10,992 nucleotides of DNA from Verrucomicrobiota bacterium (lineage in GTDB: Bacteria; Verrucomicrobiota; Verrucomicrobiia; Limisphaerales; UBA1096). The notes beneath the pieces were generated by a model that was given only the letters and a program-made list of their open reading frames with translations, made no database searches and was not told the origin of the DNA. Where the stretch lies: the NCBI GenBank assembly GCA_015658765.1, contig DQOE01000079.1, forward strand, positions 1 through 10,992, read 5' to 3'. Made by a program: the position numbers and the translations under genes. Positions 5,731 through 10,992 of this stretch are shown here, one piece after another (within the stretch, counting starts at the first letter, position 1; every line of letters starts with the position of its first letter).

Positions 5731-7011
5731 TCAGGCCGACTCAAGCCGCGACTGCCGCACCGCCCAGGCGAACGCCAACGCCGAGAACAGCATCAGCGTT
5801 GACTCCGCGCCGAGGGTGAGCCAGGCGGCGGCGGTGTTGCCGTAAATTGGCAGCAGCCAAAAATACAGCGCGCCGGAAATTAGGCAGCACGGCAGGCAGC
5901 ACAGCACCGGCAGCTTGTCGCGATGTTCCGCCCACAGCGCCCAGGTGAACATCGCCGTGCCAACCGCGAAAAACTTGCCGAGTACCAGCACCGGCAACAA
6001 CCCCGACGCACTCGCGTAGGCCTCCCCGAAAATCAGCGGGTACAGCCACTCAACGATCAGCCAGAGACCGCCGGAAAACAGCAGTCCCGCCGCCGCCGCG
6101 CCGCCCGCCAGAAGAAGCACCCGCCGCCGGAACATCGCCACGTCGGCCTGCCGCCACACCACAAGCCGCGGCGCCATGATGATGCCGAAGTAGTGCAGGA
6201 ACATTTGCAGCGCAACCACAAGTTGTTGCGCCGAACCGAACAGCCCGCTGTCGGTTTTGCCGAGCAAAAAGTAGGTCATCGGCAGCGCCATGTTGGCCAG
6301 CAGGAAGTAGCTCAAGTTGAACGCCCAAATCAGCCTTGCCTCGCGGAACAACGCACCAGCCTTGGCCAAGCGCTCGAGGCTTAGGCAACGGAAGCCCAGC
6401 TCGCGCGACATCCGCCACCACACGAAACCGACCACCAGCGCGTTGACCCCGAGCAGCACAAACAAGTCGCTGCCAAGCGCCTGGTCTTTCTCGAAAAACA
6501 GGATGAACCAAAGGCTCGCCGCGACCGATGAGAGGAGTTGAAACCGCGACGCGCGCGGCATCTGCTCCGTGGCCTGAAACAGCCAACTATAGTCGAGACT
6601 GAGCACGAGCAGAAACAGCGCTCCAGCCAACCACGTCCAGCGCTCCAGCCCCTCGAGTGGGCTCAGCCAAACACCCGCCGCCCAAAGCACAGCGGCGACG
6701 AGGCCCAACACGAGCCGAAACGTAAAAATCGCCGGGGCAATCCCGCCCGCCTTGGCCGTGCCCTTGGCAACGTGCCGCACCGCGACGGCGTCCAGCCCAA
6801 ACGCGAGGCACAACTGCAGCGTCATCGCCAGCGTGATGATCGTGCGCGACACGCCGATGTTGTCCGGGCCAAGGCAGCGCGTGGCGTACACCATGCCGAC
6901 AACCTGAAATAGTTTGCCCAGCACCTGCCACAGCATCGTGCCGGAGAAGTCGCGGAACAGCTTGGCCCGGAACAGGTCGTCCGCTGCTGTGCCTTGGCTG
7001 TTTGTTCCCAT
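5731..7011 (-). CDS. MOP-superfamily polysaccharide flippase (Wzx/RfbX-like membrane protein)
   Basis: A 426-residue integral membrane protein with about twelve hydrophobic segments, the usual layout for MOP-superfamily lipid-linked sugar flippases. It starts MGTNSQGTAADDLFRAKLF, and the segment FSGTMLWQVLGKLFQVVGMVY followed by CLGPDNIGVSRT matches the N-terminal helix pair typical of polysaccharide biosynthesis proteins (G..LG....G......LGP...G). ATG 7011 is preferred: GGGGAG lies just upstream, although only 2 bases away. A GTG at 7053, directly after the mqnA stop, would give 440 residues with an unlikely extra N-terminus. It is the last gene of the minus-strand operon. Its tie to menaquinone synthesis is probably only positional; export of a surface glycan is more likely, and the divergent sugar epimerase beyond ubiX fits that. 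The substrate is unknown. Confidence 0.85.
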   Translation of the reverse strand: MGTNSQGTAADDLFRAKLFRDFSGTMLWQVLGKLFQVVGMVYATRCLGPDNIGVSRTIITLAMTLQLCLAFGLDAVAVRHVAKGTAKAGGIAPAIFTFRLVLGLVAAVLWAAGVWLSPLEGLERWTWLAGALFLLVLSLDYSWLFQATEQMPRASRFQLLSSVAASLWFILFFEKDQALGSDLFVLLGVNALVVGFVWWRMSRELGFRCLSLERLAKAGALFREARLIWAFNLSYFLLANMALPMTYFLLGKTDSGLFGSAQQLVVALQMFLHYFGIIMAPRLVVWRQADVAMFRRRVLLLAGGAAAAGLLFSGGLWLIVEWLYPLIFGEAYASASGLLPVLVLGKFFAVGTAMFTWALWAEHRDKLPVLCCLPCCLISGALYFWLLPIYGNTAAAWLTLGAESTLMLFSALAFAWAVRQSRLESA

Positions 7012-7053
7012 CGCTCCCCGCGACAGTAGCAAACCAAGCCGCCGATGAGCCAC

Positions 7054-7815
7054 CTAAAACCCGGCGATGTATTTCGGCTCGTATACGGTCTCGTCGGTGA
7101 TGGCTCGGAGGCGTTCGACGAAGCAGGCGATGCCCTGTTTTTCGCGTTCGCCCAGGTCGAAGCGGATGTGTTCGCGGAGGTAGGCGGCTCGCAGCTCAGC
7201 GTCGAACTCGGGATGCGTGACGATGATTTCGTCGAGCTTGGCCAACCCGTCCCGCTTGGCTTGCAGGAGCTTTTGCCCAAGGCCGGGCGGACGCTGATCG
7301 CGGCGAATCGCCCAGACGGCGAAGACAAACGGCAGGCCGGTGTCCTCGCGCCATGCCTGGCCAAGGTCGAGGATTTTGTGGTCGTGCCGCGAGCGCAAAA
7401 ACTCGAGGCCCGGATTGCCGATCAGCAGCACGGCGTCCCGCTCGGCGGCGCGGTCGTAGTCGCCGAACGGCTCGAGCCTCGGCGAGAGCCCGCGCTTTGC
7501 CAAGGTCACCTTGAGCAGGTTGACGCTCGAGAGCGACGCCGTATCGCAGTGAATGACCTCGACTTGCTCGAGCGGTTTTTTGTGCGCGACGAAAACACTC
7601 TTCACCGGCCCGTCGGATGCCACCGCCACGCCGTCTAGAATGTCGTACAGATCATTGAAGAGCACCTCGGTGATGCTGACCAAGCCGGTGGCCAACCCAC
7701 CGGTGCGCAGGCGCTTGGCCAGGCGGTTCGGCGGCAAAAACTCGGTCTCGCCCTCGATGCCGCAGGTGAGCGGCGCGGAATTGAGATACGGCACGGAGCC
7801 GATTCGCTTGGCCAT
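7054..7815 (-). CDS. mqnA: Chorismate dehydratase MqnA (futalosine menaquinone pathway)
   Basis: A 253-residue protein with a periplasmic-binding-protein-like fold but cytoplasmic and without a signal peptide. MqnA removes water from chorismate to give 3-[(1-carboxyvinyl)oxy]benzoate, the first step of the futalosine pathway. The N-terminal signature KRIGSVPYLNSAPL is diagnostic. Other family segments are 'GLVSITEVLFNDLYDIL', 'DTASLSSVNLLKV', 'LLIGNPGLEF' and 'DLGQAWREDTGLPFVFAVWAIR'. ATG 7815 is chosen because GGGGGA precedes it at good spacing; ATG 7827 would add four residues (MGES) and starts 3 bases after the mqnE stop codon. It follows the gene for the next enzyme in the pathway, mqnE. 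An exact TTGGCCAA at 7238 reads Leu-Ala-Lys, and near-copies lie at 7357 and 7715. Confidence 0.95.
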   Translation of the reverse strand: MAKRIGSVPYLNSAPLTCGIEGETEFLPPNRLAKRLRTGGLATGLVSITEVLFNDLYDILDGVAVASDGPVKSVFVAHKKPLEQVEVIHCDTASLSSVNLLKVTLAKRGLSPRLEPFGDYDRAAERDAVLLIGNPGLEFLRSRHDHKILDLGQAWREDTGLPFVFAVWAIRRDQRPPGLGQKLLQAKRDGLAKLDEIIVTHPEFDAELRAAYLREHIRFDLGEREKQGIACFVERLRAITDETVYEPKYIAGF

Positions 7816-7830
7816 TGATTCCCCCATCGC

Positions 7831-8949
7831 TCAGGCCTTGGGCATGGCCTCCTCTCCGCTCCATTCGCGCACCGGCTCGTAAAACGTATCGCGCTGCACC
7901 GGCACCCGGCCGGCCTCGCGGATGGCTTGGATCATGTCGGTTTCCGTTTGCAGTTGCGGCGTGTCGGCACCGGCCATGTGAAAAATCTTCTCCTCGAGGA
8001 TCGTGCCGTGCACGTCGTCTGCGCCGTAGTTCAGTGCGACCTGCGCGAGTTTCATCCCCATGCCGACCCAGTACGCGGTGATGTGGTCGAAGTTGTCGAG
8101 GTACAGCCGCGCGACGGCGAGCGTGCGCAGCATGTCGAAGCCGGTCGGCGAGTGCTCGACCGGGATCTCGTTGTTGTCCGGCTGATACGGTAGCGGAATG
8201 AAGCCGGTGAAACCGCCGGTCTCATCCTGCAACCCGCGAAGTTGCCGCATGTGGTCGACACGATCCCCAAGCGTCTCGAGGTGGCCGAACAACATCGTGC
8301 AAGTGCTCCGGCCGCCGAGCGTGTGCCACGTGCGATGCACGTCGAGGAACTCTTCAGCCGTCTCCTTGCCGCGCGCGATCCGGTCGCGCACCTCTTTGCG
8401 GAAAATCTCCGCGCCGCCGCCGGTCAGCGAGTCGAGGCCAAGTGACTTGAACTCAGCGAGCACCTCCGGCACCGGTTTTTTGGCGAGCCAGGCGAGGTGC
8501 AAAATTTCAATCGCGGTGAAGCACTTGAGCTGGAGCCGCTCGTCAACAGCCTTCAACTCGCGGATCATTTCCGTGTAGTAGCTGAATGGCAGCGACGGGT
8601 GCAACCCACCGACGATGTGCAACTCGGTGATGCCGATCGACAGCGCCTCCCTCGCCTTTTGCACCATGTCCGGAATCGCCAACTCGAAACCGTCGGCGTC
8701 GCGTTTCTTGCGCGAGAAGGCGCAGAACTGACAGCTCAGGATGCAGTAGTTTGAATAATTGAAATAGCGGTTGAGGATGTAGCTGGCGCGGTTGTTGTTT
8801 TTGCGGCGGTTGGCCTCGTCGGCGAGTTGGCCAAGTGCGTTGAGGTCGCCGCACTCGAGCAGTCGCAGCGCGTCGGCCTCGTCGATCCGTTGGCCAAGCG
8901 CGGTTTTTTCGCGGATGCCTTGCAGTTCATCTGGAATAAAAAAACTCAC
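7831..8949 (-). CDS. mqnE: Aminofutalosine synthase MqnE (radical SAM)
   Basis: A 372-residue radical SAM enzyme. MqnE joins 3-[(1-carboxyvinyl)oxy]benzoate to the adenosyl radical from SAM to form 6-amino-6-deoxyfutalosine. The [4Fe-4S] motif CILSCQFC has Cys69, Cys73 and Cys76 in the CxxxCxxC pattern. 'ELHIVGGLHPSLPFSYY', 'FTAIEILHLAWLA', 'GLDSLTGGGAEIF' and 'LQDETGGFTGFIPLPYQPDN' favour MqnE over its relative MqnC, which typically has an RNINYTNVC start and a different C-terminal half. The start is GTG 8949, which overlaps the TGA of the upstream prenyltransferase gene by two bases, implying translational coupling; no Shine-Dalgarno is evident. Two exact palindromes (8827, 8890) lie close together in the N-terminal helical region, both reading Leu-Gly-Gln. 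Confidence 0.95.
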   Translation of the reverse strand: MSFFIPDELQGIREKTALGQRIDEADALRLLECGDLNALGQLADEANRRKNNNRASYILNRYFNYSNYCILSCQFCAFSRKKRDADGFELAIPDMVQKAREALSIGITELHIVGGLHPSLPFSYYTEMIRELKAVDERLQLKCFTAIEILHLAWLAKKPVPEVLAEFKSLGLDSLTGGGAEIFRKEVRDRIARGKETAEEFLDVHRTWHTLGGRSTCTMLFGHLETLGDRVDHMRQLRGLQDETGGFTGFIPLPYQPDNNEIPVEHSPTGFDMLRTLAVARLYLDNFDHITAYWVGMGMKLAQVALNYGADDVHGTILEEKIFHMAGADTPQLQTETDMIQAIREAGRVPVQRDTFYEPVREWSGEEAMPKA

Positions 8950-9965
8950 TGGATTCGGCGGAAGAACGGGAACAAAATTTCAGTGGCCACGACAAAGAAA
9001 AAGACCGAGCTGATCAGGGCGTTGAGCTTGAAAAACGACGTGTTGATCCAACTCAAGCTGCGCTTGCGGGCGAGCCAATGCTCGAACGCGAGGCAAAGCA
9101 AAATAATCAGCCAACCGATGAGGAAAGCAACCCGCATCTTGAGCAGAATTCCAAAAATCAATATCAACCCGAGCATGATCATGTGCGAAAGGAACGATGC
9201 CACGAGTGCATTTTTTGGCCCCCAAGCCGTCACGAGCGAGCGCAGGCCGTGTTGCCGGTCGAACTCGAAATCCTGCATCGCGTAAATGATGTCGAACCCG
9301 ATCAGCCAAAACACCACGGAGATGCCGAGCACAATCGGCGGCAGCAGGCTTTGGCCAAGCGGCAGCAGTTGGAACAACTCCGCCATCGTGCCGCCCTTCA
9401 CCGCGATCCACGCGCCGACCGGTGCCAATGCCAACGCAACGCCAAGCCAGATGTGCGTGTAGTCGGTGAACCGTTTTGTGAGCGAGTAAAAACAGATGAA
9501 AAACAACGCCACCGGCCCGAGCACAAGGCAGGCGGTGTTGATGAAACCTGCGGCGGCGAGAAAGCCCGCGCCGCTCAAAGCGCAAAGCGACCACGCGCTG
9601 AACAAACTGATCTCGCCGGCCGGCAGATGGCGTTCGGCGGTGCGCGGGTTTTTCGCGTCGAACTTGCGGTCGACGATGCGGTTGAACGCCATCGCGCACG
9701 TCCGCGCGCAGACCATGCACACGACGATCAGGGCAAAAAGTTTCACGCCGGGGAAACCGTACTTCGCCGCTTCCGGCGGTAATGCGGCCTTGGCGCCCTC
9801 CAAATAAAAGTAATGTTCCCGTGAGGCGACCATCATCGAGGCCAAGGCGAAAGGCATCGCGAAGAGCGTGTGGGAAAATTTTACGAACCCGCTCCACTTG
9901 AGGAGCAGGCCCATTAGCCCGCGCGGCTTGGGCTTCGGTGCGTTGACTAGTTCCGTCTCGCTCAT
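8946..9965 (-). CDS. mqnP: UbiA-family prenyltransferase, probable MqnP-type enzyme of the futalosine pathway
   Basis: A 339-residue membrane prenyltransferase with about eight or nine hydrophobic segments. The two UbiA aspartate motifs are intact: N95-R-I-V-D99-R-K-F-D103, and D225-I-I-Y-A-M-Q-D232-F-E-F-D236, which together bind the Mg-diphosphate of the polyprenyl donor. The family transfers a polyprenyl chain to an aromatic acid; next to mqnE, mqnA and ubiX the likely acceptor is dihydroxynaphthoate. The loop between the first two membrane segments (about residues 48-75) seems longer than usual for UbiA. The start ATG 9965 overlaps the ubiX stop as ATGA, and GGAGGAGG within the end of ubiX serves as ribosome binding site. 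A 4-hydroxybenzoate prenyltransferase for ubiquinone is the alternative, less likely here. The symbol rests on context. Confidence 0.88.
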   Translation of the reverse strand: MSETELVNAPKPKPRGLMGLLLKWSGFVKFSHTLFAMPFALASMMVASREHYFYLEGAKAALPPEAAKYGFPGVKLFALIVVCMVCARTCAMAFNRIVDRKFDAKNPRTAERHLPAGEISLFSAWSLCALSGAGFLAAAGFINTACLVLGPVALFFICFYSLTKRFTDYTHIWLGVALALAPVGAWIAVKGGTMAELFQLLPLGQSLLPPIVLGISVVFWLIGFDIIYAMQDFEFDRQHGLRSLVTAWGPKNALVASFLSHMIMLGLILIFGILLKMRVAFLIGWLIILLCLAFEHWLARKRSLSWINTSFFKLNALISSVFFFVVATEILFPFFRRIQ

Positions 9966-10516
9966 TCCTCCTCCTGCCAGCGCGGCGAGGCCTCGTTCTC
10001 CACGCCCAAGTGGTCGAGCACCCGCGCCACCACCGTGTCGGCCACTTCCTCAATCGTCTGCGGCTTAAAATAAAAATGCGGGTTCGCCGGCAGGATCGTC
10101 GCGCCGGCCAGCAGCAACAGCTCCATGTTTTTGAGTTGCACCAAATTCAGCGGCGTCTCGCGTGTCACGAGAATCAGCTTCCGGTTTTCCTTCAGCGCGA
10201 CATCGGCGGCGCGCAGCAAAACGTTGTCGGCGAAGCCGTGTGCGATGCGCCCCATCGTGCCCATCGTGCACGGGATGACGACCATCGCGTCGCACGCGTT
10301 CGAGCCACTGGCGAACGGCGCGTTCATGCTCTTGAGCCCATGCGACTCGATGCCCTTGGCCAGGCGCAGGCCGTCCGGCAACTCCTGCTTGATCACCGTT
10401 TGCGCGTAGGCGCTGAGCACGACGTGTGTCTCGTGCCCGGACACCCCCAGGCGGTCGATCAGGCGCTGGGCATAAATCATCCCGCTGGCTCCGGTTATTG
10501 CAACAAGGATTCTCAT
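9962..10516 (-). CDS. ubiX: Flavin prenyltransferase, UbiX family
   Basis: A 184-residue protein, normal UbiX length. UbiX joins dimethylallyl phosphate to FMN, making the prenyl-FMN cofactor needed by UbiD-type decarboxylases. Visible signatures are the FMN-binding start 'MRILVAITGASGMIYAQRL', the phosphate-contact region 'SGSNACDAMVVIPCTMGTMGRIAHGF', 'DNVLLRAADVALKENRKLILVTRETPL', and 'NMELLLLAGATILPANPHFY'. ATG 10516 is chosen because the conserved family start is MRxLVxITGASG; frames open upstream (ATG 10540, TTG 10543) but add non-homologous residues. It is the first gene of the menaquinone operon, and in the futalosine route a UbiD-like decarboxylase would use its product; that gene is not in the window. 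A near-copy of the palindrome lies at 10356. Confidence 0.93.
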   Translation of the reverse strand: MRILVAITGASGMIYAQRLIDRLGVSGHETHVVLSAYAQTVIKQELPDGLRLAKGIESHGLKSMNAPFASGSNACDAMVVIPCTMGTMGRIAHGFADNVLLRAADVALKENRKLILVTRETPLNLVQLKNMELLLLAGATILPANPHFYFKPQTIEEVADTVVARVLDHLGVENEASPRWQEEE

Positions 10517-10552
10517 TTCGACGCAGAAACACCCTCCCATCAAGGCACGTCA

Positions 10553-10582
10553 AATATGCGGCAGGCCAAGCCGTCTTGTCGA
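10553..10582 (-). promoter_or_regulatory. Candidate sigma-70 promoter for the ubiX-mqnP-mqnE-mqnA operon
   Basis: On the minus strand TCGACA (10582-10577, five of six to TTGACA) and CATATT (10558-10553, four of six to TATAAT) are 18 bases apart. Transcription would begin near 10546, about 30 bases before the ubiX ATG. The AT-rich -10 stands out in GC-rich surroundings. The spacer contains TTGGCC, half of the iterated palindrome. There is no experimental support. Confidence 0.35.
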
Positions 10583-10636
10583 GCCAACGCGCCGCGCGCC
10601 GCTTGACAGTCGCGCCTCCGGGTGACACCAAGCGGC

Positions 10637-10992
10637 GTGCCCGACGCACCTCACACCCTCATCACCGGCGGCGCCGGCTTCATCGGATCGCACCTCACCG
10701 AGCGCCTGCTTGGCCAAGGCGAACGCGTCGTTGTGATCGACGATTTCTCCACCGGCTCACGAGCCAACCTGGCCGCCGTCGCCGACGATCCGAACCTCAC
10801 GGTGATCGAAAGCACCGTCACCGGCTGCGAGTCGCTTGGCTCGCTAGTCGCCGAGTCGGGCTACGTGTTTCACCTCGCCGCCGCGGTCGGGGTGGACCTC
10901 GTCGTGCAGTCGCCGATCCGCACCATCGAGACCAACCTCAAGGCCACCGAGGCCATTCTCGAGGCCGCCGCGCCCAACCGCACGCCGATGCT
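10637..10992 (+). CDS. NAD-dependent nucleotide-sugar epimerase/dehydratase (extended SDR), partial
   Basis: The gene runs off the right edge; 118 codons are visible. It begins VPDAPHTLITGGAGFIGSHL: the TGGAGFIGSHL Rossmann loop is the dinucleotide site of extended SDR enzymes. VVVIDDFSTGSRANL is the second-strand region that selects NAD, and 'VFHLAAAVGVDLVVQSPIRT' with 'ETNLKATEAILEAA' are typical of UDP-glucose 4-epimerase and UDP-glucuronate decarboxylase relatives. The catalytic Tyr-x-x-x-Lys is beyond the window. GTG 10637 is a plausible start; an in-frame GTG at 10622 is an alternative, and TGA lies in frame at 10604. It is divergent from ubiX. A perfect TTGACA at 10603-10608 may be a -35 box, but no good -10 follows. 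An exact CTTGGCCAAG at 10709 reads Leu-Gly-Gln. Confidence 0.85.
   Translation, partial: MPDAPHTLITGGAGFIGSHLTERLLGQGERVVVIDDFSTGSRANLAAVADDPNLTVIESTVTGCESLGSLVAESGYVFHLAAAVGVDLVVQSPIRTIETNLKATEAILEAAAPNRTPM

Larger units (their letters stand above)
543..10717. repeat. Dispersed highly iterated palindrome TTGGCCAA (16 exact copies)
   Basis: Exact eight-base copies start at 543, 783, 2751, 3165, 3850, 4234, 4647, 5267, 5306, 5465, 6362, 7238, 8827, 8890, 9351 and 10710. Nine extend to CTTGGCCAAG (543, 2751, 3165, 3850, 4234, 5267, 5306, 6362, 10710), and the favoured wider form is GCGCTTGGCCAAGCGC, perfect at 3161-3176. From base composition of about 60% GC, roughly 0.1 copies would be expected. 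Ten further sites carry only the outer T-to-C or A-to-G change: 965, 1905, 3069, 3632, 5204, 5631, 6293, 7357, 7715 and 10356. Copies occur in genes on both strands and in two intergenic regions. Spacing is irregular, so this is neither a tandem nor a CRISPR-type array. Confidence 0.9.

Noticed and set aside
8980..10053. Minus-strand 357-codon ORF over the UbiA-type and ubiX genes
   Set aside because: An out-of-frame shadow of two genes with intact motifs; the product is Arg-rich and featureless.
10603..10636. A leaderless promoter for the SDR gene from TTGACA at 10603
   Set aside because: The -35 match is perfect but the bases 17 positions downstream (CACCAA) are not a credible -10 box, so it is only mentioned in the gene entry.
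543..10717. The TTGGCCAA copies as a CRISPR array, transposon ends or an uptake sequence
   Set aside because: Spacing is irregular and mostly within genes, there are no spacers, no transposase is present, and the strict palindromy argues against a directional uptake or Chi-like signal.

Overview
The window looks like the chromosome of a Gram-negative PVC-group bacterium, most likely a verrucomicrobium. The evidence is a GC-rich, gene-dense sequence, an exported iduronate-2-sulfatase-like sulfatase, menaquinone synthesis by the futalosine route, and an exported ankyrin protein ending in the 'DL..W ... FYR' module often seen at the C-termini of verrucomicrobial secreted proteins. The phylum is an inference from gene content; no rRNA gene is present.

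Layout. Positions 1-191 (minus) hold the N-terminal part of a DUF151/bifunctional-nuclease protein. Upstream of it on the same strand are tcdA (248-1075), a 58-residue ORF with a good ribosome binding site (1084-1260), and an apparently frameshifted small gene (1271-1649). A divergent sulfatase follows (1749-3146, plus). It converges on a membrane-anchored coiled-coil protein with an LTxxQ-like motif (3184-4065, minus). The 181-base gap 4066-4246 is the longest gene-free stretch and carries terminator-like hairpins. An exported protein with about twelve ankyrin repeats (4247-5728, plus) then meets, with a 2-base gap, the last gene of a minus-strand operon.

That operon reads ubiX (10516-9962), a UbiA-type prenyltransferase (9965-8946), mqnE (8949-7831), mqnA (7815-7054) and a MOP-superfamily flippase (7011-5731). 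Junctions overlap or nearly touch, so it is very probably one transcript. MqnA and MqnE are the first two enzymes of the futalosine pathway; the UbiA- and UbiX-type proteins serve its late prenylation and decarboxylation steps. A divergent UDP-sugar epimerase-type SDR gene starts at 10637 and runs off the window.

The most striking signal is not a gene. The palindrome TTGGCCAA occurs 16 times in 11 kb, nine of them as CTTGGCCAAG, where base composition predicts roughly 0.1. Fourteen copies lie inside genes of unrelated function and always in one of two reading frames, giving Leu-Ala-Lys or Leu-Gly-Gln; two lie between genes. Another ten sites differ only by the outer T-to-C (A-to-G) change, and most of those are synonymous within the same tripeptides. 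This resembles the HIP1 system of cyanobacteria but uses a different word, and points to a genome-wide highly iterated palindrome of unknown function.
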